Assembly (NCBI RefSeq): GCF_004519305.1
Contig: NZ_SOZA01000006.1
Location: 1 to 64,000, forward strand
DNA: 64,000 nucleotides
Direction: 5' to 3'
DNA from: Pseudomonas sp. RIT623
Lineage (GTDB): Bacteria; Pseudomonadota; Gammaproteobacteria; Pseudomonadales; Pseudomonadaceae
In this document: one piece after another, positions 1 to 9,518 of the stretch
Position numbering within the stretch: position 1 is the first letter of the stretch
How the letters are laid out: each line of letters begins with the position of its first letter
Program-made: the position numbers and the translations under genes
Notes under the pieces: model-generated
Seen by the model: the letters and a program-made list of their open reading frames with translations, nothing else
Told to the model about the DNA's origin: nothing
Database searches by the model: none

Positions 1-20
1 GCAACTAGGGGAGATTGCAC

Positions 21-110
21 ATGTACATGCTCGACGGGCTGTCACTGCTTCTGGCGGTGGCGTTGGCGGTTTACCTGCTGGTGGCGCTGCTGCGCGCCGA
101 TCGCGGCTGA
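21..110 (+). CDS. kdpF: KdpF, small subunit of the K+-transporting P-type ATPase
   Basis: This 29-residue protein is almost wholly one hydrophobic helix (LSLLLAVALAVYLLVALLRA) ending in a short basic tail, which is the whole of KdpF. In the KdpFABC complex KdpF sits in the inner membrane next to KdpA and stabilises it. The stop lies nine bases before the kdpA ATG, the standard gene order. The ATG at 21 has a GGGAGA-like ribosome site just upstream; an in-frame ATG two codons later is also possible. The kdp promoter lies outside the window. The gene is recognised from its position and composition, because so short a protein gives little sequence signal. Confidence 0.9.
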   Translation: MYMLDGLSLLLAVALAVYLLVALLRADRG

Positions 111-119
111 GGGGCGACC

Positions 120-1814
120 ATGCACAGTTACGATTACCTGCTGCTGCTGGCGTTCTTCGCCATCGTGCTGTTGCCGGCGCCCTGGCTCGGACGCTTCTAC
201 TACAAGGTGATGGAAGGCCAGCGTACTTGGCTGTCTCCCGTCCTCGGCCCGGTGGAGCGGGGCTGCTACCGCCTGGCCGGGGTGAACGCCGAACAGGAGC
301 AGGGCTGGAAGCAGTACACCCTGGCGCTGCTGGCCTTCAACCTCGCGGGCTTCCTGCTGTTGTTCGCCGTGCTGCTGCTGCAAGGCTCGCTGCCACTGAA
401 CCCGCAGCACCTGCCGGGCCAGGAATGGTCGCTGGCGTTCAACACCGCGGTCAGCTTCATGACCAACACCAACTGGCAGGCTTACAGCGGTGAAGCCTCG
501 GTCAGCTACCTGACGCAAATGATCGGCCTGACCGTGCAGAACTTCGTCAGTGCCGCCACCGGCCTGGCCGTGCTGGTCGCCCTGTGCCGGGGTATCGCCC
601 GACGGTCTGCCAATACCCTGGGCAACTTCTGGGTCGACCTGACCCGCGCCACCCTCTACGGCCTGCTGCCGCTGTGCCTGCTGCTGGCATTGTTGCTGGT
701 GTGGCAGGGCGTGCCGCAGACCTTCGCCGACTATGCCCACGCCATCACCCTGCAGGGCGCCGAGCAGACCATCCCGCTGGGCCCGGCCGCCAGCCAGATC
801 GCCATCAAGCAGTTGGGCACCAACGGCGGTGGCTTCTTCGGCGTCAACTCGGCGCACCCGTTCGAGAACCCCACGGCCTGGAGCAACCTGTTCGAAGTGG
901 CCTCGATCATCCTGATCCCGGTGGCCCTGGTATTCACCTTTGGCCACTATGTGAAGGACCTGCGCCAGAGCCGCGCGATCATCGCCTGCATGCTGGCGCT
1001 GTTCCTGATCGGCGGCAGCACCGCGCTGTGGTCGGAGCACCAGCCCAATCCGGCCCTGGAAAGCGCCCAGGTGCAACAAGGCGCGCCGCTGGAAGGCAAG
1101 GAAAGCCGTTTTGGCAGCACAGGTTCGGTGCTGTGGACGGTGACCACCACCTCGGCCTCCAACGGTTCGGTCAACGCCATGCACGACAGCCTCAACCCGC
1201 TGACCGGCATGGTGGCGATGGTCAACATGATGCTTGGCGAGGTGATCTTCGGCGGCGTCGGCGCCGGCCTCTACGGCATGCTGCTGTTCGTGCTGATCGC
1301 CGTGTTCCTGGCCGGCCTGATGATCGGTCGCACCCCGGAATACCTGGGCAAGAAGCTGCAAGCCCGTGAAGTGCAACTGCTGGTGGCGACCCTGCTGGTG
1401 ATGCCGGTGGGCGTGCTGGTGCTCGGCGCCATCGCCGCCAGCCTGCCAGGGCCTGCCGGCGCGGTGACCAACCCCGGCGCCCACGGCTTCAGCCAACTGT
1501 TGTACGCCTACACCTCCGGTACCGCCAACAATGGCTCGGCCTTCGCCGGCTTCGGCGCCAACACCCCGTTCCACAACGTGATGATCGGCCTGGCCATGCT
1601 GATCGGCCGCTTCGGCTACATCCTGCCAGTGCTGGCCCTGGCCGGCAGCCTGGCGGCCAAGAAAAGCGCGCCGCAAGGCCTGAACAGCTTCCCCACCCAT
1701 GGCCCGCTGTTCACCACGCTGCTGCTGGTGACCATCCTGCTGGTCGGTGGCCTGACCTTCCTGCCGACCCTGGCCCTGGGGCCGATTGCCGAACACCTGA
1801 GCCTGGGTTTCTGA
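120..1814 (+). CDS. kdpA: KdpA, K+-binding and translocating subunit of the Kdp ATPase
   Basis: KdpA is the potassium channel-like subunit of the high-affinity KdpFABC pump in the inner membrane. The 564-residue protein has about ten membrane helices and the four selectivity-filter loops expected of the SKT superfamily: TNTN near residue 115, TNGGGFFG near 234, TSASNGS near 344 and TSGTANNGS near 465. Length equals the family norm (about 557-565). It is followed ten bases later by kdpB, so the complex is made from one transcript. Nothing is missing or unusual. Confidence 0.97.
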   Translation: MHSYDYLLLLAFFAIVLLPAPWLGRFYYKVMEGQRTWLSPVLGPVERGCYRLAGVNAEQEQGWKQYTLALLAFNLAGFLLLFAVLLLQGSLPLNPQHLPGQEWSLAFNTAVSFMTNTNWQAYSGEASVSYLTQMIGLTVQNFVSAATGLAVLVALCRGIARRSANTLGNFWVDLTRATLYGLLPLCLLLALLLVWQGVPQTFADYAHAITLQGAEQTIPLGPAASQIAIKQLGTNGGGFFGVNSAHPFENPTAWSNLFEVASIILIPVALVFTFGHYVKDLRQSRAIIACMLALFLIGGSTALWSEHQPNPALESAQVQQGAPLEGKESRFGSTGSVLWTVTTTSASNGSVNAMHDSLNPLTGMVAMVNMMLGEVIFGGVGAGLYGMLLFVLIAVFLAGLMIGRTPEYLGKKLQAREVQLLVATLLVMPVGVLVLGAIAASLPGPAGAVTNPGAHGFSQLLYAYTSGTANNGSAFAGFGANTPFHNVMIGLAMLIGRFGYILPVLALAGSLAAKKSAPQGLNSFPTHGPLFTTLLLVTILLVGGLTFLPTLALGPIAEHLSLGF

Positions 1815-1824
1815 GGGACACACC

Positions 1825-3879
1825 ATGAACATGCCCATTCCCGAAGTGAAGGCGCGTCATAGCGCCAAGGACCAGACCCGTTTCGCCGCGCTGTGGCGCC
1901 CGGCGCTGGTGCAGGCTTTCGTCAAGCTCGACCCGCGTCAGCTCAAGCGCTCGCCGGTGATGCTGGTGGTGGCGCTGACCGCCGTATTGACCACCGTGCT
2001 GTGCTTCGCCCCCGGTAGCGGGGTGAGCACAGCCGTGGCGGTGCAGATCGCCCTCTGGCTGTGGTTCACCGTGCTGTTCGCCAACTTTGCCGAAGCCCTG
2101 GCCGAAGGGCGCGGCAAGGCCCGCGCCGACAGCCTCAAGGCTGGCAGCCAGGGCCTGACGGCCCAGCGGCGCAAGGCCGATGGCGGTTTCGAAACCGTGG
2201 CCGCCACGCAGTTGCGCAAGGACGATGTGGTGCGGGTAGTGGCCGGTGAGATGATCCCCGGCGACGGCGAGGTGCTCGAAGGCATCGCCGCGGTCAACGA
2301 GGCGGCCATCACCGGTGAGTCCGCCCCGGTGATCCGCGAGTCCGGCGGTGACCGCTCGGCCGTCACCGGCAACACCCGGCTGGTCTCCGACTGGCTGCTG
2401 ATCCGCATCACCAGCAACCCCGGCGAATCGACCCTGGACCGCATGATTGCCCTGGTCGAAGGCGCCAAGCGGCAGAAGACCCCCAACGAGATCGCCCTGG
2501 ACATCCTGCTGATCGGCCTGACCCTGATCTTCCTGATCGTGGTGGTGACCTTGCAGCCGTTCGCACGTTTCGCTGGCGGCGAGTTGCCGCTTATCTTCCT
2601 CGCCGCGCTGCTGGTGACGTTGATCCCCACCACCATCGGTGGCCTGTTGTCGGCCATTGGCATCGCCGGCATGGACCGCCTGGTGCGCCTGAACGTGATC
2701 GCCCGCTCTGGGCGCGCCGTGGAAGCGGCAGGCGACGTGCATACGCTGATGCTCGACAAGACCGGCACCATCACCTTCGGCAACCGTCGCTGCAGCGCCC
2801 TGCACGCAGCCTCCGGCGTGACTGCCAAGGAGCTGGGGGCCGGCGCCTTGCTCGCTTCGCTGGCCGATGACACTGCCGAGGGCAAGTCGATCGTCGAGTA
2901 CCTGCGCCAGTTGCACGACTTCGCCGAACCTGCAAGCAATCAGTACCAAGCCATTGCCTTCAGCGCCGAGACGCGCCTGTCGGGCATCGATTTCCAGCAG
3001 CGCCGCTACCGCAAGGGCGCCGTCGACGCGGTGCTGGCTTTCTGTGGCCTGCAACGCCTGGAGCTGCCCACCGCCCTGGCCCGTGAAGTGGAACGCATCG
3101 CCCAGAGCGGCGGCACCCCGCTGCTGGTGTGCGTCGACAAGCACCTGCTCGGCGTGATCCACCTCAAGGACGTGGTCAAGCCCGGCATCCGCGAGCGCTT
3201 CGCCGAACTGCGCAAGCTCGGCATCCGCACCGTGATGGTTACCGGCGACAACCCACTGACCGCCGCCGCCATCGCCGCCGAGGCTGGGGTCGATGACGTG
3301 CTCGCCGAGGCCACCCCGGAGAAGAAGCTGGCGCGGATCCGCCAGGAGCAGAACGACGGCCGCCTGGTGGCCATGTGCGGCGATGGCGCCAACGACGCCC
3401 CGGCCCTGGCCCAGGCCGATGTCGGCATGGCCATGAACGACGGTACCCAGGCCGCCCGCGAGGCCGCCAACATGATCGATCTGGATAGCGACCCGACCAA
3501 GCTGCTGGATGTGGTGCAGGTGGGCAAGGAGCTGCTGGTCACCCGCGGCGCGCTGACCACCTTCTCCATTGCCAACGACGTGGCCAAGTACTTCGCCATC
3601 CTGCCGGCGCTGTTCGCCGCCATCTACCCGCAACTGGGCGTGCTCAACCTGATGCACCTGGCCAGCCCGCAGAGCGCGATCCTCTCGGCCATCGTGTTCA
3701 ACGCGCTGATCATCATCGTGCTGATTCCCCTGGCGCTGCGCGGGGTGCGGGTACAGGCCGCCAGCGCCGCCCACTTGCTGCGGCGCAACCTGCTGATCTA
3801 CGGCCTGGGCGGGATCCTCGTGCCGTTCGCCGGGATCAAGCTGATCGACATGCTGCTCACTGCGCTGCACCTGGTCTGA
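1825..3879 (+). CDS. kdpB: KdpB, ATP-hydrolysing P-type ATPase subunit of the Kdp pump
   Basis: KdpB energises K+ uptake by KdpA through a phospho-aspartate intermediate. The 684-residue protein carries the P-type ATPase signatures: TGES at 163-166 (actuator dephosphorylation loop), DKTGT with the phosphorylated Asp at 311, and GDGANDAP with Asp520 and Asp524 in the hinge. Membrane helices flank these domains. A ribosome site (GAGGGACACACC) precedes the ATG, and kdpC begins 13 bases after the stop. The sequence is complete and conventional. Confidence 0.97.
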   Translation: MNMPIPEVKARHSAKDQTRFAALWRPALVQAFVKLDPRQLKRSPVMLVVALTAVLTTVLCFAPGSGVSTAVAVQIALWLWFTVLFANFAEALAEGRGKARADSLKAGSQGLTAQRRKADGGFETVAATQLRKDDVVRVVAGEMIPGDGEVLEGIAAVNEAAITGESAPVIRESGGDRSAVTGNTRLVSDWLLIRITSNPGESTLDRMIALVEGAKRQKTPNEIALDILLIGLTLIFLIVVVTLQPFARFAGGELPLIFLAALLVTLIPTTIGGLLSAIGIAGMDRLVRLNVIARSGRAVEAAGDVHTLMLDKTGTITFGNRRCSALHAASGVTAKELGAGALLASLADDTAEGKSIVEYLRQLHDFAEPASNQYQAIAFSAETRLSGIDFQQRRYRKGAVDAVLAFCGLQRLELPTALAREVERIAQSGGTPLLVCVDKHLLGVIHLKDVVKPGIRERFAELRKLGIRTVMVTGDNPLTAAAIAAEAGVDDVLAEATPEKKLARIRQEQNDGRLVAMCGDGANDAPALAQADVGMAMNDGTQAAREAANMIDLDSDPTKLLDVVQVGKELLVTRGALTTFSIANDVAKYFAILPALFAAIYPQLGVLNLMHLASPQSAILSAIVFNALIIIVLIPLALRGVRVQAASAAHLLRRNLLIYGLGGILVPFAGIKLIDMLLTALHLV

Positions 3880-3892
3880 AGGAGAGACGAAC

Positions 3893-4450
3893 ATGACTGC
3901 ATACGTACGCGCGGCCCTGAGCCTGGTCTTGCTGATGACCCTGGTCACCGGCGCCTTGTACCCGCTGGCGGTGACCGGCATCGCCCAGGTGGCCTTCCCC
4001 CAGCAGGCCAATGGCAGCCTGGTGCGCGATGACCGTGGCCAGGTACGCGGCTCGGCGCTGATCGCCCAGCAATTCAAGGGCGATGGCTGGTTCCAGTCGC
4101 GGCCTTCGGCCGGTGACTACGCCACCGTATCCAGCAGCGCGAGCAACCTGGCGCCGAGCAACCCGGCCCTGGCCGCGCGCGTCGACGACGCGGCCAGCGC
4201 GCTGTACCAGGCGCAGCAGGGGCCAGTGCCGCTGGCGCTGCTGACCACCTCGGGCAGCGGGCTGGACCCGCACCTGCCGCCGGACGCCATCGCCTATCAG
4301 CTGCCACGGGTGGCGGCGGCGCGGCAGGTGCCGGTCGAGCGCTTGCAAGTGCTGGTGAATGACGCCACCCTGCGGCCATTGGTCGGGCCGCCGGTGGTCA
4401 ATGTACTGGCGCTGAACCAGGCGTTGGAGCGCCTGGCGCCGATTAGGTAG
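3893..4450 (+). CDS. kdpC: KdpC, accessory subunit of the Kdp ATPase
   Basis: KdpC is a single-pass inner-membrane protein with a periplasmic domain; it is thought to promote the interaction of KdpA and KdpB and to raise nucleotide affinity. The 185-residue protein starts with one hydrophobic helix ([22 protein letters not shown]), followed by the family stretches [22 protein letters not shown] and, near the C-terminus, the [14 protein letters not shown] block. The AAGGAGAG ribosome site is clear. The TAG stop lies inside the first GTAG of a REP element, so the repeat abuts and overlaps the end of the gene. Confidence 0.96.
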   Translation: MTAYVRAALSLVLLMTLVTGALYPLAVTGIAQVAFPQQANGSLVRDDRGQVRGSALIAQQFKGDGWFQSRPSAGDYATVSSSASNLAPSNPALAARVDDAASALYQAQQGPVPLALLTTSGSGLDPHLPPDAIAYQLPRVAAARQVPVERLQVLVNDATLRPLVGPPVVNVLALNQALERLAPIR

Positions 4451-4561
4451 GAGCGGCCTTGCGTCGCGAAAGGGTCGCGCAGCGGCCCCAGGGTTCAAGT
4501 GTTGATACAAGGATCGCCGGGGCCGCTTTGCGGCCCTATCGCGACACAAGGCCGCTCCTAC
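4447..4561. repeat. Inverted pair of Pseudomonas REP elements (family A) between kdpC and kdpD
   Basis: The left arm begins GTAGGAGCGGCCTTGCGTCG and the right arm ends with its near-complement (GCGACACAAGGCCGCTCCTAC). The two are separated by about 60 bases containing a further GGCCGC-rich stem. This head-to-head arrangement is typical of REP doublets in P. putida-group genomes. It sits between the pump genes and the regulator genes, where it could fold in the transcript and set the ratio of the two parts. The left arm contains the kdpC stop codon. Confidence 0.88.
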
Positions 4562-4608
4562 AGAAACTGAAAGGTTGCTGATAATTGCACCTGATTAAGG
4601 ACTCAAAC

Positions 4609-7263
4609 ATGAGTGACTCCACCCGCGCCGACGCGCTGTTGGCCGGCCTGCCCCGCGAAGGCCGCGGCCGGCTCAAGGTGTTCCTCGGCGCCGCGCCCGG
4701 GGTCGGCAAGACCTTTTCCATGCTCCAGGCCGCCCACGCCCAGCAACGCCAGGGCGTGCAGGTGGTGGCGGGGGTGGTCGAGACCCACGGCCGCGCCGAG
4801 ACCGAGGCCCTGCTCGGCGGGCTGACCCAACAACCCCTGCTGCGCAGCGAATACCGCGGCGTGATGCTCGAGGAAATGGACCTGGACGGCCTGCTCAAGG
4901 CCGCGCCACCGTTGGTGCTGGTGGACGAGCTGGCCCACAGCAATGCCCCCGGCAGCCGCCACGCCAAGCGCTGGCAGGATGTGCAGGAGCTGCTCGCCGC
5001 CGGTATCGACGTGTACACCACGGTCAACGTCCAGCACCTGGAAAGCCTCAACGACAAGGTGCGCGACATCACCGGCGTGCAAGTGCGCGAAACCCTGCCG
5101 GACTGGGTACTGCAGGAGGCTTTCGAGCTGGTGCTGATCGACCTGCCGCCACGCGAGCTGCTCGAACGTCTGCGCGAAGGCAAGGTCTACGTGCCCGAGC
5201 AGGCCCGTGCCGCCATCGATGCGTTTTTCTCCCAGACCAATCTCACCGCCCTGCGTGAACTGGCCATGCACACCGCTGCCGCCCAGGTCGATGCCGACCT
5301 TGCCAGCGGCTACCGCCAACGCGGCCAGGAAGCCCCGGCCCTGCGTGGCCGGTTACTGGTGGGCATCGATGGCGATGAGCAGGCCGAGCGGCTGGTGCGC
5401 CATGCCTGCCGCGTAGCCCAGCGCCGTCACCTGCCATGGAGCGCGGTGCATGTCGACAATGGTCGCCTACGTGACGAAGCCGCCCGTCATCGTCTGCAAG
5501 CTGCCCAGCAACTGGCTGAGCGCCTGGGTGGCGAGGTGGTGTTGCTGCGTGCTGGCGAGGTGGCGCGTACCTTGATCCAGCATGCCAGCGAGCGCCGCGC
5601 CAGCCTGGTGCTGGTGGGCCAGTCCCGCGACCTGCTGCGCCGACGCTTCTTCGGTGCCGGCGTGGCGACCCGTCTGCTGCGCGAAAGCCATGGCCTGGAA
5701 ATCAACGTGCTCGACCGCGACGCCCAGCCGCAACCGCCGCGGGCGGCGGTCAAGCGCGTGTGGGTGTGGCGCCATTACCTGCTGGCGCTGCTGGCCACGC
5801 TGCTGGCCGCTGGCTTGTCGTGGGCGGTGTCCAGCGTGCTGGCGCTGCCCAATATCTCGCTGGTGTTCCTCGCCGCCGTGTTGCTGGTGGCGGTGCGCAG
5901 TAGCCTGGGCCCGGCGCTGGCCTGCGCGGCGCTGTCATTCCTGACCTACGATTTCCTGTTCATCCCACCGAATTTCTCGTTCAGCATCCAGCGCGAAGAA
6001 GACGTGCTGACCTTGGTGTTCTTCCTGCTGATGGCCGCGCTCACCGGCAACCTCGCCGCGCGTCAGCGCCGCCAGTTGCAAGCGCTGCGTGAAACCCAGG
6101 CGCAGACCAACCAGTTGCTCGACCTGTCGCGTCGGTTGACCGTGGCCACTGACCGCCAGGCAGTATTCAGCGCCGCCGGCCAGCACCTGGATGGCTGGCA
6201 GGACGTGCAGGTATGCCTGCTCGAGCGTAGCGCCGATGGCCTGCTGCAAGTGGCCAGCGGCGCTGCCCCGGCTTTCACCGACAACGAGCGCGCCGCCGCC
6301 GAATGGGCCTGGCAGCACGGCCAGGGCGCCGGTTTTGGCAGCGATACCTTGCCTCATGGCCGCTGGTGGTGGTGGCCGTTGGCGGTGGACGACCAGGCCC
6401 TGGCGCTGCTCGGCGTGCGCCCGCGCAGCGGCGAGCCGCTGACGGCCCAGCGCCGGCGCTTGCTGATGGCCCTGGCACAACCCCTGGCCCAGGCCTTGGC
6501 CCGCGCCCGCCTTGGCGAGCAGTTGGAAGCCGCGCGCCTGCACGGTGAAACCGAGCAACTGCGCAGCGCCTTGCTCGCCTCGGTGTCCCACGACCTGCGC
6601 ACGCCGCTGACGGCGATGCGCGGCAGCATCGACAGCCTGCTGGCGCTGGGCGACGCCATCTCCCCGGATGACCGGCGCGAGTTGCTGGAGGGTACTCGCA
6701 ACGAAGCCGAGCGCCTGGACCGCTACATCCAGAATCTGCTGGACATGACCCGCCTGGGCCACGGCAGCCTCAAGCTCGCGCGCGACTGGGTGGCCCCCGG
6801 CGATATCGTCGGCAGCGCGCTAAACCGCCTGCGCGTGGTGCTGGCGCCGCTGCGGGTGCATAGCGAAGTCCCCGGCGAACTGCCGTTGCTGTTCGTGCAT
6901 GCAGCGTTGATCGAGCAGGCGCTGGTCAATGTGCTGGAAAACGCCGCGCGTTTCTCGCCCGCGCAAGGACGCCTGGTATTGCAGGTGCAGGTGCGCGACG
7001 AGCAGCTGTGCTTCGCCGTCAGTGACCAGGGGCCTGGCATTGCGCTGGAGGAGCGCGAGAAGATCTTCGACATGTTCTACACCGCCGCTCGGGGCGACCG
7101 TGGCGGGCAGGGCACCGGCCTGGGCCTGGCCATCTGCCAGGGCATGATCGGCGCCCATGGCGGGCACATCCTGGTGGGCGACGGCATCGATGGCCAGGGC
7201 ACCTGCATCACTCTATGCTTGCCGCTGCCGACCCAACCCGCTAGCGAAAGTGAAACACCATGA
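4609..7263 (+). CDS. kdpD: KdpD, turgor/K+ sensor histidine kinase
   Basis: KdpD is the membrane sensor kinase that phosphorylates KdpE when K+ is limiting. The 884-residue protein has, in order, the cytoplasmic KdpD domain with a Walker A motif (GAAPGVGKT, residues about 27-35), a universal-stress-protein-like domain (about 245-365), four closely spaced membrane helices (DUF4118, about 385-490), a GAF-like region, and a kinase core with the phosphorylated His661 in SVSHDLRTPL and an ATPase with the G-box GTGLGLAIC. I chose the ATG at 4609 over an upstream TTG because TTAAGGACTC gives it a ribosome site. The stop overlaps the kdpE start (ATGA). Confidence 0.96.
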   Translation: MSDSTRADALLAGLPREGRGRLKVFLGAAPGVGKTFSMLQAAHAQQRQGVQVVAGVVETHGRAETEALLGGLTQQPLLRSEYRGVMLEEMDLDGLLKAAPPLVLVDELAHSNAPGSRHAKRWQDVQELLAAGIDVYTTVNVQHLESLNDKVRDITGVQVRETLPDWVLQEAFELVLIDLPPRELLERLREGKVYVPEQARAAIDAFFSQTNLTALRELAMHTAAAQVDADLASGYRQRGQEAPALRGRLLVGIDGDEQAERLVRHACRVAQRRHLPWSAVHVDNGRLRDEAARHRLQAAQQLAERLGGEVVLLRAGEVARTLIQHASERRASLVLVGQSRDLLRRRFFGAGVATRLLRESHGLEINVLDRDAQPQPPRAAVKRVWVWRHYLLALLATLLAAGLSWAVSSVLALPNISLVFLAAVLLVAVRSSLGPALACAALSFLTYDFLFIPPNFSFSIQREEDVLTLVFFLLMAALTGNLAARQRRQLQALRETQAQTNQLLDLSRRLTVATDRQAVFSAAGQHLDGWQDVQVCLLERSADGLLQVASGAAPAFTDNERAAAEWAWQHGQGAGFGSDTLPHGRWWWWPLAVDDQALALLGVRPRSGEPLTAQRRRLLMALAQPLAQALARARLGEQLEAARLHGETEQLRSALLASVSHDLRTPLTAMRGSIDSLLALGDAISPDDRRELLEGTRNEAERLDRYIQNLLDMTRLGHGSLKLARDWVAPGDIVGSALNRLRVVLAPLRVHSEVPGELPLLFVHAALIEQALVNVLENAARFSPAQGRLVLQVQVRDEQLCFAVSDQGPGIALEEREKIFDMFYTAARGDRGGQGTGLGLAICQGMIGAHGGHILVGDGIDGQGTCITLCLPLPTQPASESETP

Positions 7264-7952
7264 GCCAAGCCGCCACCCTGCTGGTCATCGACGACGAGCC
7301 GCAGATTCGCAAGTTCCTGCGCATCAGCCTGGCGTCCCAGGGCTACAAGGTGATAGAGGCCGGCACCGGTAGCGAGGGCCTGGCCCAGGCGGCGCTGGGC
7401 AAGCCCGACCTGGTGGTGCTCGACCTCGGCCTGCCGGACATGGACGGCCAGCAGGTGCTGCGCGAGCTGCGTGAATGGAGCACGGTACCGGTGATGGTGC
7501 TGTCGGTGCGGGCCAGCGAGGTGCAGAAGGTCGATGCGCTGGATGGCGGGGCCAATGACTACGTGACCAAGCCGTTCGGCATCCAGGAGTTTCTGGCGCG
7601 GGTGCGGGCCTTGTTGCGCCAGGCGCCACAGGCGGGCGGGGTGGTCGCGACCGCGAGCTTCGGGCCGCTGGTGGTGGATTTTGCTTTTCGCAAGGTGACC
7701 CTGGACGGCGTCGAGGTGGCGCTGACGCGCAAGGAGTACGCACTGCTGGCGCAACTGGCCGGGCACCCGGGGCGGGTGATTACCCAGCAGCAGTTGCTCA
7801 AGGATATCTGGGGGCCGACCCATGTCGACGACACCCATTACCTGCGGATCGTGGTGGGGCACCTACGGCAGAAGCTGGGCGATGACCCCACGGCGCCACG
7901 GTTCATCATTACCGAAGCAGGGGTAGGGTATCGCCTGGTGACACCGGCCTGA
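7260..7952 (+). CDS. kdpE: KdpE, OmpR-family response regulator of the kdp operon
   Basis: KdpE activates kdpFABC transcription when phosphorylated by KdpD. The 230-residue protein has an N-terminal receiver domain with the acidic pocket (IDDEP), the phosphorylated Asp55 (VVLDLGLPDMDG) and the conserved Lys in TKPF, followed by an OmpR/PhoB winged-helix DNA-binding domain (LTRKEYALLAQL to VGYRLV). Its start codon overlaps the kdpD stop by four bases, so translation is coupled. No kdpE-binding site can be seen because the kdp promoter is outside the window. Confidence 0.97.
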   Translation: MSQAATLLVIDDEPQIRKFLRISLASQGYKVIEAGTGSEGLAQAALGKPDLVVLDLGLPDMDGQQVLRELREWSTVPVMVLSVRASEVQKVDALDGGANDYVTKPFGIQEFLARVRALLRQAPQAGGVVATASFGPLVVDFAFRKVTLDGVEVALTRKEYALLAQLAGHPGRVITQQQLLKDIWGPTHVDDTHYLRIVVGHLRQKLGDDPTAPRFIITEAGVGYRLVTPA

Positions 7953-7976
7953 GGTCACAAGGGCGCCGCGCATCCT

Positions 7977-8089
7977 GTAGGAGCGGCCTTGCGTCGCGAA
8001 AGGGCTGCGCAGCGGCCCCGGCGATCTACGCGGCGCAGCTGAAACCTGGGGCCGCTACGCGCCCCATCGCGACGCAAGGCCGCTCCTAC
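7977..8089. repeat. Inverted pair of REP elements (family A) between kdpE and lysA
   Basis: Left arm GTAGGAGCGGCCTTGCGTCG and right arm CGACGCAAGGCCGCTCCTAC are exact reverse complements over that length. Between them lie further complementary blocks (AGCGGCCCCGG and CCTGGGGCCGCT). The element lies between two convergent genes, so the folded RNA may also help end transcription from both sides. The same doublet occurs after kdpC and upstream of the XRE regulator gene. Confidence 0.88.
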
Positions 8090-8112
8090 AGGGGACGCGG
8101 TGTGTTTGTGGA

Positions 8113-9348
8113 TCAGATATCCAGCTCCAGGGCCAGCAGCTCCTGCACGCTCTGGCGGCGGCGGATCATCCGCAGGTTGTCCTGCTCGATCAGAAACTCC
8201 GGCAGCAGCGGTCGGCTGTTGTAGTTCGACGACATCGAGGCACCATAGGCCCCAGCGTCGTGAATCACCAGCAGATCGCCCACCTTGGCCTGGGGCAGGT
8301 CCTGGGGCGTCAGCTCCTCGTCGTTCTGGGTGAACACATCACCGGACTCGCACAGCGGCCCGGCCACCACGGTCGGTTGCAGGGGGCGATTGACTGGGCG
8401 CCCCACGGCATCGAACAGGCTCATGCGGTGATAAGCACCATACATCGCCGGGCGCATCAGGTCGTTGAAGCCGGCATCGACCAGGATGTAGTGCTTGTCG
8501 CCCATCTGCTTGACGGCGCGCACCTCGGTCACCAGGTAGCCGCACTCGGCCACCAGGAAACGTCCCGGCTCGATCTCCATGCGCACGGGGTGGCCGAGCA
8601 TCGCCTCGATCTCCGAGCGCGCCACCGCCCAGGTGCGGGCATAGCGCTGCAGGTCAACCGGCTGGTCGCCGTCGCGGTAGGGCGTGGACAGGCCGCCGCC
8701 GATGGAGAAGGCCTCGATGTCCATGCCCAGGCGGCCGATCAGTCCGACCATGGCGCTGGCCACCTGCTCCAGGTGCTGGTAGTCCACCCCCGAGCCGATA
8801 TGCATGTGCACGCCCACCAGGTGCAGGCCGTACTGCTGCACGCAGGCCAGCGCCTCAGGCAGTTGCGCGTGCCAGATGCCGTGCTTGCTGTTTTCGCCGC
8901 CGGTGTTGGTCTTGCGGCTGTGGCCGTGGCCGAACCCAGGGTTGATGCGCAGCCACACGCGGTGGCCTGGGGAGTGCTCGCCCAACTGGCGGAGCATGTC
9001 GATGGAGCCGGCGTTGACCTCGATGCCGGTCTCGACCACCCGCGCCAGGGTCGGCTGGTCCAGTACATCGCAGGTCAGCACCACGCCTGCCGGTTCACCC
9101 CCCACCGAAGCCCCGGCGGCGAAGGCACGCTCCATTTCCCCCAGGGATACCGCGTCGAGCACCAGGCCGCGTTCGCGGATCAGGCGCAGCACGTGCAGGT
9201 TGGGGTTGGCCTTTTGCGCGAAGCGCACGGTGTCGAAGTGCTGCTTGAGCTGGTCGATGCGTTGGCCGATGGTCCGGGCATCGTAGGCCCAAAGCGGCGA
9301 GCCGTGCTGGCGGACGGCGTTGGCCAGGAGCGGGGCAGGGGTGGTCAT
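8113..9348 (-). CDS. lysA: Diaminopimelate decarboxylase (last step of lysine synthesis)
   Basis: The enzyme decarboxylates meso-diaminopimelate to L-lysine with pyridoxal phosphate. The 411-residue protein is a fold-type III decarboxylase: the PLP lysine is Lys46 in FAQKANPN, the phosphate/glycine region is HMHIGSG, and the substrate-binding cysteine is in AGPLCESGD near the C-terminus. The start at 9348 (MTTPAP) is chosen because AAGGA sits eight bases upstream; a longer reading would add an unconserved stretch over the regulatory region. It is divergent from a LysR-type gene, as in E. coli lysA/lysR. Ornithine or arginine decarboxylase activity is less likely given the motifs. Confidence 0.9.
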   Translation of the reverse strand: MTTPAPLLANAVRQHGSPLWAYDARTIGQRIDQLKQHFDTVRFAQKANPNLHVLRLIRERGLVLDAVSLGEMERAFAAGASVGGEPAGVVLTCDVLDQPTLARVVETGIEVNAGSIDMLRQLGEHSPGHRVWLRINPGFGHGHSRKTNTGGENSKHGIWHAQLPEALACVQQYGLHLVGVHMHIGSGVDYQHLEQVASAMVGLIGRLGMDIEAFSIGGGLSTPYRDGDQPVDLQRYARTWAVARSEIEAMLGHPVRMEIEPGRFLVAECGYLVTEVRAVKQMGDKHYILVDAGFNDLMRPAMYGAYHRMSLFDAVGRPVNRPLQPTVVAGPLCESGDVFTQNDEELTPQDLPQAKVGDLLVIHDAGAYGASMSSNYNSRPLLPEFLIEQDNLRMIRRRQSVQELLALELDI

Positions 9349-9429
9349 GGTGGTGTTCCTTGTTTGGGATGCACCGATGGTGAGGCAATCATGCAATCCA
9401 GAAAAATATCTATTCTTGGCCTTGCTATT

Positions 9430-9442
9430 CATATTTGATATG
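9430..9442. promoter_or_regulatory. Palindrome in the lysA/LysR divergent region, candidate operator
   Basis: CATATTTGATATG is a perfect five-base inverted repeat with a three-base centre, in the AT-rich part of the region between two divergent genes. LysR-type regulators bind short interrupted dyads of this kind. It is the only obvious dyad in the gap, but its use by the neighbouring regulator is inferred. Confidence 0.45.
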
Positions 9443-9454
9443 TAGATCAATCGT

Positions 9455-9480
9455 TGTAGGCGCAGGCCTTGCCAGCGAAC
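9455..9480. repeat. Single degenerate REP (family B) in the leader of the LysR-type gene
   Basis: The stretch TGTAGGCGCAGGCCTTGCCAGCGAAC matches the family-B core GTAGGAGCCGGCTTGCCGGCGAA with several changes that keep the stem. It lies between the candidate operator and the GTG start of the regulator, so it would be part of that gene's 5' untranslated region. Confidence 0.6.
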
Positions 9481-9518
9481 ACCAGCGTAACCGCTGCCAC
9501 CACAACCCGGAGCCAGCC

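Noticed and set aside
1711..4077. Long minus-strand open frame opposite kdpB
   Set aside because: Its translation is His/Gln/Gly-rich without any motif, and the plus strand carries complete kdpA, kdpB and kdpC.
8260..9438. Plus-strand open frame of 392 codons opposite lysA
   Set aside because: The minus strand has all diaminopimelate decarboxylase motifs; the plus reading is His/Gln-rich noise.
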